Shown: one piece after another, positions 26,978 to 37,933 of the stretch
Numbering within the stretch: position 1 is the stretch's first letter
Layout of the letters: each line of letters begins with the position of its first letter
Origin: Pseudomonas sp. MM223
Lineage (GTDB): Bacteria; Pseudomonadota; Gammaproteobacteria; Pseudomonadales; Pseudomonadaceae
Assembly: GCA_947090765.1 (NCBI GenBank)
Contig: OX352322.1
Location: 6,255,001-6,319,000 of the forward strand
DNA: 64,000 bases
Reading direction: 5' to 3'
Made by a program: the position numbers and the translations under genes
The notes under the pieces: model-generated
Databases searched by the model: none
Seen by the model: only the letters and a program-made list of their open reading frames with translations
Told to the model about the DNA's origin: nothing

Positions 26978-28894
26978 ATGTATCAATGGTTAGCCCAATC
27001 GCTGGGCAATGTGAGCGTCAATCGCAAACTGGGGCTGGGTTTCGGCCTGGTGCTGCTGTTGACTCTGGCTATTACCCTGGCCGGCTGGCACGGCATGGAT
27101 AGCATCATCGACCGTGGCGACAAGCTGGGTAATATCTCGGTCATCCAGCAGTACACCCAGGAACTGCGTATTGCCCGCCAGCATTACGAGCGCCGCAGTG
27201 ATGACGCGTCGGTGGCCGAGCTGGAAAAAGCCCTGGCCAACCTAGACCGCCAGGTGCAGCTGATGCTCGGGCAGATCGAACACCCCGCCGACCGCCAGCG
27301 CCTGGAGCAGCAGCGCGAGGCCGTGCGCATCTACCAGCAGGCATTCAACGAACTGAAGCAGGCCGGCCAGCGCCGCGAAGCCAGCCGTAGCGTGCTCGGC
27401 GACAGCGCCGACAAGGCCGCAGAGCTGATCGGCCGCGTGCAGCGGGGCCTGTTGCAAGGTGGCGATATCAACCAGTACCAGCACGCGGTAGAAGTCAGCG
27501 CCCTGCTGCAGCAAGCGCGCTTCCAGGTGCGGGGCTACACCTACAGCGGCAATGCCGAGTTCCAGCAAACGGCGCTGAAGGCCATTGACCAGGCCCTGGC
27601 CGAGCTGCGCGCTTTGCCGGCCAAAGTGTCGGCCGAACATGCCGCTGGTCTCGACGATGCTGCCACTGCCATGGGCGGCTACCGCGATGCAGTCACCCAG
27701 TTCGGCAATGCCCAGGCCGCCAGCGAGCAAGCCCTGCAGCACATGGCCGAGCAAGGCACGTTGCTGCTACAGACCAGCCAGGCGATGACCACCTCGCAAA
27801 CCGAAGTACGTGACGCAGGCGCGGCCCAGGCCAAGACCCTGCTCGCCATAGCCACTGTGCTGGCGCTGGCCCTCGGCCTGTTGGCCGCCTGGGCCATCAC
27901 CCGCCAGATCATCATCCCGTTGCGCCAGACCTTGCATGCCGCCGAGCGTGTGGCCAATGGCGACCTGACCCAGAGCCGGCCGGTACAGCGGCGCGACGAA
28001 CTGGGCCAGTTGCAGGCCAGCATGCAGCGCATGACCCAGGGCCTGCGCGAGCTGATCGGCGGCATCGGCGACGGGGTAACGCAAATCGCCAGCGCCGCCG
28101 AACAGCTGTCGGCCGTCACCGAGCAGACCAGTGCCGGGGTCAACAACCAGAAGGTCGAGACCGACCAGGTGGCCACCGCCATGAACCAGATGACCGCCAC
28201 CGTGCACGAGGTAGCACGCAACGCCGAGCAGGCCTCGGAAGCCGCCCTGATGGCCGACCAGCAAGCCCGCGAAGGCGACCGGGTAGTGGGCGAGGCGGTG
28301 GCGCAGATCGAGCGCCTGGCTGGCGAAGTGGTCAACTCCAGCGAAGCGATGAACCAGCTAAAAGCCGAGAGCGACAAGATCGGCAGCGTGCTCGACGTGA
28401 TCAAGTCGGTGGCCCAGCAGACCAATTTGCTGGCCCTCAACGCCGCGATCGAAGCCGCCCGTGCCGGCGAGGCCGGGCGTGGTTTTGCCGTGGTCGCCGA
28501 CGAGGTGCGCAGCCTGGCCCAACGCACCCAGCAGTCGACCGAAGAGATCGAAGAACTGATTGCCGGCCTGCAAAGCGGCACCCAACGGGTGGCCAGCGTG
28601 ATGGACAACAGCCGCCAACTGACCGACAGCAGCGTCGAGCTGACCCGCCGTGCTGGCAGCTCGCTGGAAACCATCACCCGGACGGTATCGTCGATCCAGG
28701 CGATGAACCAGCAGATTGCCACGGCAGCCGAGGAACAGACGGCCGTGGCCGAAGAGATCAACCGTAGCGTGATGAATGTGCGGGATATTTCTGACCAGAC
28801 GTCGGCGGCCAGTGAAGAGACGGCCAGTTCGAGTGTGGAGCTGGCGCGTTTGGGCACCCACTTGCAGGGGCTGGTGGGGCGGTTCAGGCTTTGA
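26978..28894 (+). CDS. mcpQ: Methyl-accepting chemotaxis protein, McpQ-like (HBM sensor)
   Basis: Inner-membrane chemoreceptor of 638 residues. The first membrane helix spans about residues 18-37; a large all-helical periplasmic sensor of about 245 residues fits the helical bimodular (HBM) type; the second helix spans about 286-306 ([19 protein letters not shown]); HAMP and the cytoplasmic signalling domain follow, with the invariant tip [19 protein letters not shown] near residue 491. The locus, immediately after rsmE, matches the position I recall for PP_5020 McpQ of KT2440, a citrate/metal-citrate receptor; the ligand here is inferred from that. The ATG at 26978 follows GGGGAG. It converges on the ABC transporter operon. 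Confidence 0.88.
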   Translation: MYQWLAQSLGNVSVNRKLGLGFGLVLLLTLAITLAGWHGMDSIIDRGDKLGNISVIQQYTQELRIARQHYERRSDDASVAELEKALANLDRQVQLMLGQIEHPADRQRLEQQREAVRIYQQAFNELKQAGQRREASRSVLGDSADKAAELIGRVQRGLLQGGDINQYQHAVEVSALLQQARFQVRGYTYSGNAEFQQTALKAIDQALAELRALPAKVSAEHAAGLDDAATAMGGYRDAVTQFGNAQAASEQALQHMAEQGTLLLQTSQAMTTSQTEVRDAGAAQAKTLLAIATVLALALGLLAAWAITRQIIIPLRQTLHAAERVANGDLTQSRPVQRRDELGQLQASMQRMTQGLRELIGGIGDGVTQIASAAEQLSAVTEQTSAGVNNQKVETDQVATAMNQMTATVHEVARNAEQASEAALMADQQAREGDRVVGEAVAQIERLAGEVVNSSEAMNQLKAESDKIGSVLDVIKSVAQQTNLLALNAAIEAARAGEAGRGFAVVADEVRSLAQRTQQSTEEIEELIAGLQSGTQRVASVMDNSRQLTDSSVELTRRAGSSLETITRTVSSIQAMNQQIATAAEEQTAVAEEINRSVMNVRDISDQTSAASEETASSSVELARLGTHLQGLVGRFRL

Positions 28895-28900
28895 GATTGT

Positions 28901-28970
28901 CGGGGCCGCGTCGCGGCCCTTCGCGGCACAAGGCCGCTCCTACAGGGATACACGGTCCTTTGTAGGAGCG
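28901..28970. repeat. Degenerate REP pair, GGCCTTGTGCCGCGAA type
   Basis: The left copy is intact (hairpin GGGGCCGCGTCGCGGCCC, then TTCGCGGCACAAGGCCGC). The right copy keeps the TGTAGGAGCG head but then diverges into CCCTCTCAGCGG just before the ABC ATPase stop, so its palindrome is lost. It lies between two convergent genes. Confidence 0.7.
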
Positions 28971-28982
28971 CCCTCTCAGCGG

Positions 28983-29717
28983 TTACAGCACTTGGCGCAG
29001 GAACGCCTGCGCGCGCGGGTCCTTCGGCGCATCGAAGAACGCCCCTGGGGCGGCATCTTCCAGTAACTTGCCATGATCGAAGAACAGCACCCGGTCCGCC
29101 ACTTCGCGGGCAAAGCCCATTTCATGGGTGACGCAGACCATGGTCATGCCTTCCTGGGCCAGGGTCTTCATCACGTCCAGCACCTCGCCGACCATTTCCG
29201 GGTCAAGCGCCGAGGTCGGTTCGTCGAACAGCATCACTTTCGGGTCCATGGCCAAGGCACGGGCAATCGCCACCCGCTGTTGCTGGCCACCGGACAGGCG
29301 CGACGGGTACTCGTTGGCCTTCTGCGAAATACCCACCTTTTCCAGCAACGCCCGGGCCTTGGCTTCACGCTCGGCCTTGTTGCGCTTGCGCACCACCTTC
29401 TGCGCCAGGCACAGGTTTTCCAGCACGGTCATGTGCGGGAACAGGTTGAAGTGCTGGAACACCATGCCGACTTCCCGGCGGTAGGCGTTGATGTCGGTCT
29501 TCGGGTCGGCCAGTTGCAGGCCGTCGATGGCCACGTGGCCTTCGTCGAAATGCTCCAGGCCGTTGAGGCAGCGCAAGAAGGTCGACTTGCCCGAGCCCGA
29601 CGGGCCGAGCACTACCACCACTTCGCCCTTGGCGACCTGGGTGGTGACGTTGTCCACAGCCCGAACCACATGGCCACGGGTGTCGAAGACTTTCAGCAGG
29701 TCACGGACTTCAATCAC
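28983..29717 (-). CDS. Polar amino-acid ABC transporter, ATP-binding protein
   Basis: GlnQ/HisP-type ATPase that powers the permease encoded just upstream. The 244-residue product has Walker [11 protein letters not shown]-loop region [12 protein letters not shown], signature LSGGQQQR, Walker [14 protein letters not shown] and the switch His in VTHEMGFA. Start choice: GTG at 29717 is favoured because GGAGG lies 10 nt upstream, whereas the TTG at 29726 would be one base from that site. It overlaps the permease gene by 8 nt. Specificity cannot be read from the ATPase; basic or acidic amino acids are possible. Confidence 0.92.
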   Translation of the reverse strand: MIEVRDLLKVFDTRGHVVRAVDNVTTQVAKGEVVVVLGPSGSGKSTFLRCLNGLEHFDEGHVAIDGLQLADPKTDINAYRREVGMVFQHFNLFPHMTVLENLCLAQKVVRKRNKAEREAKARALLEKVGISQKANEYPSRLSGGQQQRVAIARALAMDPKVMLFDEPTSALDPEMVGEVLDVMKTLAQEGMTMVCVTHEMGFAREVADRVLFFDHGKLLEDAAPGAFFDAPKDPRAQAFLRQVL

Positions 29718-30672
29718 TTTGCGCAAGCCTCCGCTCGAGCCGGCTGGCCAGGTGCGACAGCGGCAGGTTGATCAGCAGGTACAGGCCTGCCACGCAGAAC
29801 CAGATCTCGAAGGTCGAGAACGAGGTGGTAATGGCCTCGCGGCCGCTCTTGGTCAGTTCGGTGATCGCGATCACCGAGACCAGCGACGTGTCTTTGACCA
29901 GGCTGATGAACTGGCCAGCCAACGGTGGCAGCACGCGTTTGAAGGCCTGCGGCAAGATCACGTGGCGCATCGACTGGCCCGCATTCAAGCCTAGCGAGCG
30001 GGCGGCTTCGTTCTGGCCCTTGGCGATGGACTGCACGCCCGCACGGACGATTTCAGCCACATAGGCGCCCGTGAACAGTGCCAGCGCCGCCACCCCGGCG
30101 AACTCGCGGGACAGGTTGAGCACGGTGCCGATGAAGAAGTAGAAAATAAAGATCTGCACCAGCAACGGCGTGCCACGCACCAGTTCGACATAAACGGTGG
30201 AAAGGTCACGCAGGGTCGGGTTGCTGGACAACCGGCACAAGCCAGCGAACAGGCCGATGACCAGGCCCAGGGCGCCAGACACCACCGACAGCCACAAGGT
30301 GGTCCACAGGCCCCAGGCCAGCGGGCCGGCTGCCCAGTGGCGGGTAACACCAACCTGGTCGCCTTCGGCAACATCGTCGCCGCGGCTCAGTTGCAGGCTG
30401 TCCTTGGCCACGTCGAGCACCTGCTCGTCACCTTGCTCGTCCTTCAGCGTGACGCGGGCGTTATCGCCGGCAATGACGATGTCCTGCACGGTGCCATAAC
30501 CGGCAGCGCGCTGCACGTCTTCGGCCTTGTAGGCGAAGTACTGCGGTACGCGGTTCCAGCGCCACTCGTAGGACATCATCGAGGTGGCCATGTACAGGCT
30601 GATCGCCAGGCCGACCAGCACCAGGGCGGTCAGCCCGTGCCAGGGCCACTGGGCTTTCTTGTGTTTGATCAC
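29710..30672 (-). CDS. Polar amino-acid ABC transporter, permease with N-terminal periplasmic insert
   Basis: Inner-membrane permease of the His/Glu/Gln/Arg/opine family, 320 residues, about 100 more than typical single-domain permeases. After the first helix (about 14-32) there is a soluble stretch of about 80 residues ([20 protein letters not shown] onward, rich in charged residues), followed by the normal permease core with [21 protein letters not shown] and the coupling [14 protein letters not shown] loop. The operon order on this strand is binding protein, permease, ATPase. The single permease probably works as a homodimer. Confidence 0.9.
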   Translation of the reverse strand: MIKHKKAQWPWHGLTALVLVGLAISLYMATSMMSYEWRWNRVPQYFAYKAEDVQRAAGYGTVQDIVIAGDNARVTLKDEQGDEQVLDVAKDSLQLSRGDDVAEGDQVGVTRHWAAGPLAWGLWTTLWLSVVSGALGLVIGLFAGLCRLSSNPTLRDLSTVYVELVRGTPLLVQIFIFYFFIGTVLNLSREFAGVAALALFTGAYVAEIVRAGVQSIAKGQNEAARSLGLNAGQSMRHVILPQAFKRVLPPLAGQFISLVKDTSLVSVIAITELTKSGREAITTSFSTFEIWFCVAGLYLLINLPLSHLASRLERRLAQSD

Positions 30673-30750
30673 GTGGGGTACTTCCGTAAATGCGAACGCG
30701 CAGGGTTTGCCTGCGCGTCGGGGTCAAAAGCCGGGCTTGTGGCCTGGGCC

Positions 30751-31551
30751 TTATTCCATGTCCTTCAGCCAGTCTTTGTTCTTGAACCACTTGTCGTGAA
30801 TACGATCGTAGGTCCCGTCGTGCTTGATCTGGTGCAGGAAGTTGTTGATGAAGTTGATGCTGTCGTAGTCGCCTTTTTTCAGGCCGAAGGCCAGCGGCTC
30901 GTAGGTGAAGGGCTCTTCGAGGAACAGCAGCTTGCCGGCACCGGCCTTCTCCACGGCTACCACGTTGTATGGCGCGTCATAGACGAAGGCGTCAGCCTTG
31001 CCGTTGACCACGTCCATTACCGCTTCCTGTTCGTTGTCGTAGCCGTGGTACTTGGCTTTGCCGATCAGCTTCTTGGACACCATTTCACCGGTAGTACCCA
31101 GCTTGGAAGTCAGGCGGTACTTCTCGTTGTTCAGGTCTTTGTACGACTTGATCTCGCCCGCCAGTTCCTTGCGAATCAGCAGGGTCTGGCCAACCACGAT
31201 GAAGGGTTCGCTGAAGTTCAGGCGCAGGTTGCGTTCCTGGGTCAGGGTCATGCCGCTGCCGATCATGTCGAACTTGTCGGTCAGCAGGGCCGGGATGATA
31301 CCGTCATAGGCGGTGGACACTGCCTCGAACTTGACGCCCATGGACTTGGCCATGGCTTTGAGAATGTCGACTTCGAAGCCGATGATCTCGCCACGCTTGT
31401 TGGTCATCTGGAACGGCATGTAGGTCGGGTCCATGCCCACCTTCAGGGTGCCACGCTTGACCGCGTCATCGATGGCGCCTGCCTGGGCCGCAGTTACAGC
31501 GACCAGGGCGGTTACACCGACCAGCAGTCGCGAAAGGTATTTCTTGATCAT
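30751..31551 (-). CDS. Polar amino-acid ABC transporter, periplasmic binding protein
   Basis: A 266-residue family 3 solute-binding protein. Residues 1-24 form a Sec signal peptide (MIKKYLSRLLVGV core, AQA cleavage site). The mature part has the family signature GTLKVGMDPTYMPFQM followed by GFEVDILKAMA, the ligand-contacting DMIGSGMTLTQER and a hinge. Start 31551 was chosen over 31569 because it gives a standard signal peptide. It is the first gene of the three-gene transporter operon. The ligand is not determinable from sequence alone. Confidence 0.92.
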   Translation of the reverse strand: MIKKYLSRLLVGVTALVAVTAAQAGAIDDAVKRGTLKVGMDPTYMPFQMTNKRGEIIGFEVDILKAMAKSMGVKFEAVSTAYDGIIPALLTDKFDMIGSGMTLTQERNLRLNFSEPFIVVGQTLLIRKELAGEIKSYKDLNNEKYRLTSKLGTTGEMVSKKLIGKAKYHGYDNEQEAVMDVVNGKADAFVYDAPYNVVAVEKAGAGKLLFLEEPFTYEPLAFGLKKGDYDSINFINNFLHQIKHDGTYDRIHDKWFKNKDWLKDME

Positions 31552-31714
31552 CACCAAGTCCCCTAGCAAGAAAAGTAGCGAATCTTATTGTGTTGGCACG
31601 GCCGTACTGGCCGAGGCGTCGTATCGGAATGGGATGCTAACGCATGGCGGCTCGGGGACCTAGCGCCGGGGGGGACTTTGTTGGCCAAAATCCGTTATGC
31701 AGGGGGAATTGCTG

Positions 31715-31806
31715 GCGAGGGCTTCGCCCTCGTTTCGCGGCACAAGGCCGCTCCTACAGAGGAATGCATATTCCTGTAGGAGCGGCCTTGTGCCGCGAAG
31801 AGGCCC
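31715..31806. repeat. Inverted REP pair, GGCCTTGTGCCGCGAA type
   Basis: TTCGCGGCACAAGGCCGCTC on the left and GAGCGGCCTTGTGCCGCGAA on the right around a short spacer that is itself self-complementary (GGAATGCATATTCC). The left cap hairpin is GCGAGGGCTTCGCCCTCG. It ends 3 bp from the opgH stop, between opgH and the downstream ABC operon. Confidence 0.85.
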
Positions 31807-31808
31807 GA

Positions 31809-34382
31809 TCAGGCGCCGACGAGTGCCGGTTGGCCTTCGTTCTCAGGGTGCAGCGGCAACAGCGGCGAGTGCGGGTCGTTCTTGATCGACGCGCGCCACA
31901 CATCGATCCACGCCGCATTGTGCTCTGCCCACACCTGCTCGTGCAGGCGGGCCAGCGCCACCGGGTCGCTGAGCAGGGCCAGGCGAGTATTGAGGTCCAG
32001 ACCTTTCGGGCCGACTTCCATCGCCTTGGCCACGCGTTCGGCACGCAACGCTTCGATTGGCGCCGCCTGGCCATGGCGGGCAGTGGCCATGGCGCACGCC
32101 AGGGCGTTCTGCCGCGGGTCGACCACGGCCCGCACGAAGCCGTCATGCAGGGCATGCCAGCGGTTTTCGTGGGTGTACTGGTCGGTGGCCAGCAGCTCTT
32201 GCGGGGTGGCGTATTCCTCGGGGATGAGGAACAGCTTCTCGTCCTTGGCCGCCAGGCCCAGGCGGGTGCGGCTGGAGATCACCGAAACCGGGATCGACAG
32301 CACCAGCGAACCAACGATTGGCGCCAGCCACCACAGGAAGCTCGGGTTCAACCATGCCACCAGCCCAGCCCAGGCAATACCCAGCAAGGTTTGCGGGCCA
32401 TGGCGGCGCACAGCCTCGCTCCACGGCGTGGAGTCGTCGTCACGCTGCGGCGAGTTCCAGGTCGCGGCCCAGCCAAGGAACGCGGCCAGCACAAAGCGGG
32501 TGTGGAAGATCATGCGCACCGGTGCCAGCAGCATGGAGAACAGCATCTCCATCAGCATCGACAAGGTGACCTTGATCCGCCCGCCGAACTCGACTGCACC
32601 CTTGGCCCAGATCAGGATGATACTGAGCAGCTTGGGCAGGAACAGCAGCACGATGGTGGTGGAGAACAGCGCTACGGCCTTTTCCGGGTGCCACTGCGGC
32701 CATAGCGGGTAGAGCTGGTACGGCTCGATGAAGTACTGCGGCTCCATCAGTGTGTTGGTCGCCAGCAACGCCGTCGACAGCACCAGGAACAGGAACCACA
32801 GCGGCGCCGACAGGTACGACATCACCCCGGTGAGGAACACCGCACGGTGCACCGGGTGCATGCCCTTGACCAGGAACAGGCGGAAGTTCATCAGGTTGCC
32901 GTGGCACCAGCGGCGGTCGCGCTTGAGCTCGTCCAGCAGGTTGGGTGGCAGTTCTTCGTAGCTACCCGGCAGGTCGTAGGCGATCCACACGCCCCAGCCG
33001 GCACGGCGCATCAACGCAGCTTCGACGAAGTCGTGGGAAAGGATTGCACCGGCGAACGCGCCCTTGCCCGGCAACGGCGCCAGAGCGCAGTGCTCGATGA
33101 ACGGCTTCATGCGGATGATCGCGTTGTGGCCCCAGTAGTGCGACTCGCCCAGCTGCCAGAAGTGCAGGCCAGCGGTGAACAGCGGGCCGTACACGCGGGT
33201 GGCAAACTGCTGCATGCGTGCGTACAGGGTGTCCATGCCCGAGGCTTTCGGCCCGGTCTGGATGATGCCGGCGTCCGGGTTTGCCTCCATCAGGCGCACC
33301 AGGCTGCTCAGGCACTCACCGCTCATGACGCTGTCTGCGTCAAGCACGACCATGTACTTGTACTCGCCACCCCAGCGACGGCAGAAGTCGTCGAGGTTGC
33401 CGCTCTTGCGCTTCACCCGGCGCCGACGGCGGCGGTAGAAGATGCGGCCAAAGCCTTTGGTTTCGCGGCACACGTCCAGCCAGGCCTGTTGCTCGGCCAC
33501 GGCAATGTCGGTGTCGTTGGTGTCGCTGAGCACGAAGAAGTCGAAACGGTCGAGGTTGCCGCTGGCGGCCACCGACTCGAACGTTGCGCGCAGGCCGGCG
33601 AACACACGCGGCACGTCTTCGTTGCAGATCGGCATCACCAGCGCGGTACGCGCCTCGGGTGCAATCGGCTCGTTGCCGGCACTACTGCCCGAAATCTTGT
33701 ATTTGTCACGCCCGGTGAGCAGCTCAAGGAAGCCCATGAGCGCGGTCCAGAAGCCCGCCGACACCCAGCAGAACAGGATACCGAAGAGGATCAGGATGGA
33801 CGTCTGCAAGGCGTACGGCCATACCTGGACAACGGTTTGCCACAGTGACTGGTTAACGATTTCGTCCATGTCGACGAACGACCAGCCCTGGTACGGCAGG
33901 ATGCCCTTCATGTACCAACCGGCGACGATGGTCTGGCCGATCATCAGGGTCAGCAGGATGTAACGGCGGATCGAACCAACCGTGCGCCAGCGTGCCGGCG
34001 GCAGCTCGCGCTTGGGTGGCTGCGGCGCGTTGGGGCGGCCGGTCATGCGCCGCCACATGCGGATCAGCACGTTGGTGCGCCAAGGCTCGGGCACGACTTT
34101 GGTGCGTTTGATCGGCGGGGCGATCTTCAGGCACAGGCGGCCGCTGCCGTCGACGCCAAGCATTTCGGCATCTTCCAGCTCGGCGGCGCTGCCTACGGTG
34201 AGGCGCGGGCCCACCGAGGCCTGCACGGCCTCGGCAGCGTCGGCGGCCGGTTTGGCCGCCAAGCGTTGGTGCAGCTCACTGAACGACGTGCAACTGGCGA
34301 GCTCCGCCCGTTGCTCGTCACTCAGTGGTAGGTGAGCCAGGTACTCGCCAAGCGATACTGGCCTTGCGCTTGAGTTACTCAT
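31809..34382 (-). CDS. opgH: Osmoregulated periplasmic glucan glucosyltransferase OpgH
   Basis: Inner-membrane glycosyltransferase that polymerises the beta-1,2-glucan backbone of osmoregulated periplasmic glucans from UDP-glucose. The 857-residue product, typical length, has a cytosolic N-terminal region, membrane helices near 145-165 and 190-215, a family 2 glycosyltransferase domain with [11 protein letters not shown] and the product-site DRRWCHGN, and a C-terminal membrane bundle. The start at 34382 overlaps the opgG stop by 8 nt, so opgGH is one operon. A REP pair follows the stop. Confidence 0.96.
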   Translation of the reverse strand: MSNSSARPVSLGEYLAHLPLSDEQRAELASCTSFSELHQRLAAKPAADAAEAVQASVGPRLTVGSAAELEDAEMLGVDGSGRLCLKIAPPIKRTKVVPEPWRTNVLIRMWRRMTGRPNAPQPPKRELPPARWRTVGSIRRYILLTLMIGQTIVAGWYMKGILPYQGWSFVDMDEIVNQSLWQTVVQVWPYALQTSILILFGILFCWVSAGFWTALMGFLELLTGRDKYKISGSSAGNEPIAPEARTALVMPICNEDVPRVFAGLRATFESVAASGNLDRFDFFVLSDTNDTDIAVAEQQAWLDVCRETKGFGRIFYRRRRRRVKRKSGNLDDFCRRWGGEYKYMVVLDADSVMSGECLSSLVRLMEANPDAGIIQTGPKASGMDTLYARMQQFATRVYGPLFTAGLHFWQLGESHYWGHNAIIRMKPFIEHCALAPLPGKGAFAGAILSHDFVEAALMRRAGWGVWIAYDLPGSYEELPPNLLDELKRDRRWCHGNLMNFRLFLVKGMHPVHRAVFLTGVMSYLSAPLWFLFLVLSTALLATNTLMEPQYFIEPYQLYPLWPQWHPEKAVALFSTTIVLLFLPKLLSIILIWAKGAVEFGGRIKVTLSMLMEMLFSMLLAPVRMIFHTRFVLAAFLGWAATWNSPQRDDDSTPWSEAVRRHGPQTLLGIAWAGLVAWLNPSFLWWLAPIVGSLVLSIPVSVISSRTRLGLAAKDEKLFLIPEEYATPQELLATDQYTHENRWHALHDGFVRAVVDPRQNALACAMATARHGQAAPIEALRAERVAKAMEVGPKGLDLNTRLALLSDPVALARLHEQVWAEHNAAWIDVWRASIKNDPHSPLLPLHPENEGQPALVGA

Positions 34383-36096
34383 CGGCAGGCAACTGATAGC
34401 TCCAGGTCTCGGTCAGCACCTTCTCGGTGGTGGCCGGGGCCCCGTTGGTGGGCGCCGCATCGGCGGCAGGTTGTTCGGCCTTGACGGCTTTCTCGGCCTT
34501 GGCATGTTTGGCTGCGGCCTTGTCCTGCTTGGCGTCCTGGGCAGGCTTGGCGGGCTCGACCGGCACATCACGCACCAGCGCGGCACGCATTTCGGTCGAT
34601 TTGTTGGCTTCCTTGACCTTCAAGCGCAGGGTCAGGCGCCAGCCCTTGGTCTCAGGGTTATAGCGCAGATTGTTCTCGACCACCTCGGCGTTGTCGTCAA
34701 CGCTGATCTGGCTGCGCACGGCGGTGTCTTCCGGCAGTGCGGCCAGGGCCGGGCCGGCGAAGTCGACCAGGAAGGCCACGCTACCGTCTGGCTGGCGGAT
34801 CAGGTTGGACTGCTTGACGTCACCGGTGGAGCGCAGGGTCTGCTTGACCGAGCCCAGCTCAGGCGCCTGGAACTTCGCTTCGTCGATGGTCCAGTGCAGG
34901 CGGTAGGCATACTCGAACGGCTTGCCTGGCTCCGGCAGTTTCTCCGGGCTCCAGAAAGCAACGATATTGTCGTTGGTCTCGTCGGCGGTCGGGATTTCGA
35001 CCAGATCGACGGTGCCTTTGCCCCAGTCACCCTTCGGCTCGATCCAGGCGCTTGGGCGCTTCTGGTAGTTGTCGTCGAGGTCTTCGTAGTCGCTGAAGGC
35101 GCGCTGGCGCTGCATCAGGCCGAAACCACGCGGGTTCTCGACACTGAAGTTGCTCACGGCCAGGTGTTTCGGGTTGTTCAGCGGGCGCCAGATCCACTCG
35201 CCATTGCCGGCATGAATCGACAGGCCTTCGGAGTCGTGCAGGGCCGGGCGATAGTTGAGGACCTTGGACGGCTGGTTGGGGCCGAACAGGAACATGCTGG
35301 TCAGCGGGGCAATGCCCAGGCGGCTGACCTGGTCACGCAGGAAGACCTGGGACTGTACGTCGACCACGGTGTCGTTGCCCGGGCGCAGGGTCAGCTTGTA
35401 GGCGCCAGTGGAGCGCGGCGAATCGAGCAGGGCGTAGATCACCAGGTGCTTGTCGGCCGGCTTGGGCTTCTCGACCCAGAACTCGGTGAAGCGCGGGAAT
35501 TCCTCGCCCGACGGCAGCGCAGTGTCAATGGCCAGGCCACGGGCCGACAGGCCATACACATGGCCCTTGCCGACCACGCGGAAGTAGCTGGCACCCAGCA
35601 AGGTCATGATTTCGTCTTGCTTGTCGGCCTTGTTGATCGGGTACAGCACGCGGAAGCCGGCATAACCCAGGTTCTTGGTGGTTTCCGGGTCATGTGGCAC
35701 GTCACCGAACTCGAAGCGGCTCGGGTCGTACTTGATTTCCTCGACCTTGGTGGCGGTGACCTCGTTGATTTTCACCGGGGTGTCGAAGTGCATGCCCTGG
35801 TGGTAGAACGAAAGCTTGAACGGGGTCTTGTCCTTGGCCCACTCGGCCTTTTCCTGCAGGAAATGAATTTTCTGATAGTCCGCAAACTTCATGTCGCGGA
35901 ATACTGCAGGCAGGTTGCTTTTTGGTGCTTCGTACTTCTGGCCGGCCAGATCCTTTGCCTTGGCTGCAACATCGTCAAGATTGAATGCCCACAGCTGGCC
36001 CGCGCTCATCAGGCCGACCAGTGCCACACTGGCCATCAGGGCCTTGCGCAGCCCGGTGCCGGGGATTCTTGATGCTTTTTGGGGACTAACAATCAC
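34375..36096 (-). CDS. opgG: Periplasmic glucan biosynthesis protein OpgG
   Basis: Periplasmic protein required for synthesis of osmoregulated periplasmic glucans, likely branching or processing the chain emerging from OpgH. The product is about 573 residues from GTG at 36096, which gives [13 protein letters not shown] and a signal peptide ending SAGQLWA before [12 protein letters not shown]. An ATG at 36123 would add 9 residues, and the GAGGGT upstream of the GTG favours the shorter form. The C-terminal ~60 residues are Ala/Lys-rich ([20 protein letters not shown]), a low-complexity tail absent from enteric OpgG. It is the first gene of opgGH. Confidence 0.93.
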   Translation of the reverse strand: MIVSPQKASRIPGTGLRKALMASVALVGLMSAGQLWAFNLDDVAAKAKDLAGQKYEAPKSNLPAVFRDMKFADYQKIHFLQEKAEWAKDKTPFKLSFYHQGMHFDTPVKINEVTATKVEEIKYDPSRFEFGDVPHDPETTKNLGYAGFRVLYPINKADKQDEIMTLLGASYFRVVGKGHVYGLSARGLAIDTALPSGEEFPRFTEFWVEKPKPADKHLVIYALLDSPRSTGAYKLTLRPGNDTVVDVQSQVFLRDQVSRLGIAPLTSMFLFGPNQPSKVLNYRPALHDSEGLSIHAGNGEWIWRPLNNPKHLAVSNFSVENPRGFGLMQRQRAFSDYEDLDDNYQKRPSAWIEPKGDWGKGTVDLVEIPTADETNDNIVAFWSPEKLPEPGKPFEYAYRLHWTIDEAKFQAPELGSVKQTLRSTGDVKQSNLIRQPDGSVAFLVDFAGPALAALPEDTAVRSQISVDDNAEVVENNLRYNPETKGWRLTLRLKVKEANKSTEMRAALVRDVPVEPAKPAQDAKQDKAAAKHAKAEKAVKAEQPAADAAPTNGAPATTEKVLTETWSYQLPADE

Positions 36097-36320
36097 GAGC
36101 AACCCTCGCCGAAAACAGATCATGAAACCAACGGCCAGCGACAAATGCCGGGTTGGCGAGCACTGTTCGGACCCCGTGAGGGCGTAATGATTCCCCAAAC
36201 GGATCCAGACAATGCTCGAGTCAGAGTGAAACGAACCTGCGAACGCAGGTCCATGCAGCGCGCGATTATCCAGCAGGTCGCGTTACAACGCATCAGGCTG
36301 GAAGAACTATTTATCGTACA

Positions 36321-36356
36321 AAACCCCTTGTTTTCCTATAAACAAAGGGTTTTTTG
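36321..36356. terminator. Bidirectional intrinsic terminator upstream of opgG and downstream of dtd
   Basis: AAACCCCTTGTTT pairs with AAACAAAGGGTTT around TCCTAT (one mismatch), flanked by TTTTTT on the plus side and ACAAAACC on the minus side. It lies 4 bp from the dtd stop, so it most likely ends the minus-strand pip-dtd transcript. The rest of the 263-bp gap holds the opgG promoter region, in which I could not pick boxes confidently. Confidence 0.7.
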
Positions 36357-36359
36357 ACC

Positions 36360-36797
36360 TCATATTTGTAACATAAATGTTACGGGGCCATCATTGACCA
36401 GATGCACCTGCATGTCTGCTCCGAACTGCCCGCTCGCCACCTCGGCATGCTGGCTCTTCGCTTGCTGCAAAAGATAGTCGAACAATTCAGCCCCGAGGGC
36501 CGGCGGTGCGGCCGTCGAGAAGCTCGGGCGCATGCCGTTGCGGGTGTCCGCCGCCAAGGTGAACTGCGACACCAGCAACAAACCACCCCCGACATCCTTG
36601 AGCGACAGGTTCATCTTGCCTTGCTCATCGCTGAATACACGGTAGTTCAGCAGCTTGTGCAACAGTTTATCGGCCTGCTCACGGGAATCTTCAGGCTCGA
36701 CGGCCACCAGCACCAGCAAACCCTGGTCGATGGCGCCAACCACCTCCCCCGCGACTTCAACCCGCGCACCGCGCACGCGCTGCAACAAGCCCCTCAT
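36360..36797 (-). CDS. dtd: D-aminoacyl-tRNA deacylase
   Basis: A 145-residue cytosolic homodimeric enzyme that removes D-amino acids (and mischarged glycine) from tRNA. The family hallmarks are present: [17 protein letters not shown] in the middle and the cis Gly-Pro of NDGPVTFML at the C-terminus. The ATG overlaps the pip stop (ATGA, 4 nt), so dtd is the second gene of pip-dtd, terminated by the hairpin at 36321-36356. Confidence 0.96.
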   Translation of the reverse strand: MRGLLQRVRGARVEVAGEVVGAIDQGLLVLVAVEPEDSREQADKLLHKLLNYRVFSDEQGKMNLSLKDVGGGLLLVSQFTLAADTRNGMRPSFSTAAPPALGAELFDYLLQQAKSQHAEVASGQFGADMQVHLVNDGPVTFMLQI

Positions 36798-37765
36798 GCT
36801 TCTTCCAGGGGCAAGTCGAGCAGGCGGCGGGCCATCTGGTCGGCGGCACGCACCAAGGCATCGGTGATGCCTGGTTCGGACGCGGCGTGGCCAGCGTCGC
36901 GGATCACCTTCAGTTCGCTGTTCGGCCAGGCCTGGTGCAGGGCCCAGGCGTTGTCCAGCGGGCAGATCACATCATAGCGGCCGTGCACGATCACCGCTGG
37001 AAGGTGAGCGATCTTCGGCAGGTCGCGGATCAGCTGGTCCGGCTCAAGGAACGCATTGTTCATGAAGTAGTGGCACTCGATGCGGGCGATCGACAGTGCC
37101 CGCTGCGGCTCGGAGAAGCGGTCGACCACCAGCGGGTTCGGGCGCAGGGTGGCGGTACGGCCCTCCCAGGTAGACCAGGCCTTGGCGGCGTGCATCTGGG
37201 CAATCTGGTCGTTACCGGTCAGGCGCTTGTGGAAGGCCTTGACCAGGTCGCCGCGCTCTTCTGGCGGAATCGGCGCGATGTAATCCTGCCAGTAGTCGGG
37301 GAACAGGCGGCTGGCACCCTCCTGGTAGAACCACTCGATCTCCTGCGGCCGGCACAGGAAGATGCCGCGCAGGATCAGCCCATGCACACGCTCGGGGTGG
37401 GTCTGGGCGTAGGCCAGGGCCAGGGTCGAGCCCCACGAGCCGCCGAACAGCACCCATTTGTCGATGCCAAGGTGCTCGCGGATGCGCTCCAGGTCCTCGA
37501 CCAGGTGCCAGGTGGTGTTGTTTTCCAGGCTCGCATGGGGCGTGGAACGGCCACAGCCGCGCTGGTCGAAGGTGATGATGCGGTACAGGTTGGGGTCAAA
37601 GTAGCAACGGCTCTGGGCGTCGCAGCCAGCACCCGGGCCGCCGTGGATGAACACCACAGGCAGACCTTCCGGCGAGCCGCTTTCGTCGACATACAGCACA
37701 TGCGGCGCTTCCACGGCCAGATCGTGCCGGGCGTAGGGTTTGATCTGCGGGTAGAGGGTCTGCAT
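36794..37765 (-). CDS. pip: Prolyl aminopeptidase
   Basis: Cytosolic serine peptidase (family S33) that releases N-terminal proline. The 323-residue alpha/beta-hydrolase has oxyanion motif HGGPG at residues 41-45, nucleophile Ser110 in GGSWGS (108-113), the Asp in GRYDVICP and the His in DAGHAASE. The start at 37765 ([11 protein letters not shown]) is preferred over 37831 on family conservation. It is divergent from the DUF6543-LRR-NEL gene, with 168 bp between starts. Confidence 0.96.
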   Translation of the reverse strand: MQTLYPQIKPYARHDLAVEAPHVLYVDESGSPEGLPVVFIHGGPGAGCDAQSRCYFDPNLYRIITFDQRGCGRSTPHASLENNTTWHLVEDLERIREHLGIDKWVLFGGSWGSTLALAYAQTHPERVHGLILRGIFLCRPQEIEWFYQEGASRLFPDYWQDYIAPIPPEERGDLVKAFHKRLTGNDQIAQMHAAKAWSTWEGRTATLRPNPLVVDRFSEPQRALSIARIECHYFMNNAFLEPDQLIRDLPKIAHLPAVIVHGRYDVICPLDNAWALHQAWPNSELKVIRDAGHAASEPGITDALVRAADQMARRLLDLPLEEA

Positions 37766-37903
37766 TGCGCACTCCGTGTGAGGATATTGACTGCCGTTGG
37801 GCATCATAAACCTGAATTGCGCTTTGAGCACCGTCCTCTAGGGCACGGCCGCAAGCCGGGCACACATATTTACCCCCAGCACGCCCGCCAGACCCTCGAT
37901 AGT

Positions 37904-37927
37904 CCCTTGCCCCATACCTAGCAAGGG
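37904..37927 (+). promoter_or_regulatory. Leader hairpin that buries the ribosome-binding site of the DUF6543-NEL gene
   Basis: Perfect 7-bp stem CCCTTGC (37904-37910), 10-nt loop CCCATACCTA, GCAAGGG (37921-37927). The Shine-Dalgarno-like AAGGG is inside the right arm, which ends 6 nt before the ATG at 37934. It mirrors the hairpin before the other DUF6543 gene at 15624-15643, although the sequences differ. Confidence 0.5.
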
Positions 37928-37933
37928 CCCGCC

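Noticed and set aside
31591..31615. TTGGCACGG upstream of the binding-protein gene as a sigma-54 promoter
   Set aside because: The -24-like box has no GC at the required 10-bp spacing and is on the opposite strand from the gene.
36097..36320. Possible small RNA or riboswitch upstream of opgG
   Set aside because: No conserved riboswitch core or promoter-terminator pair could be recognised apart from the terminator next to dtd.
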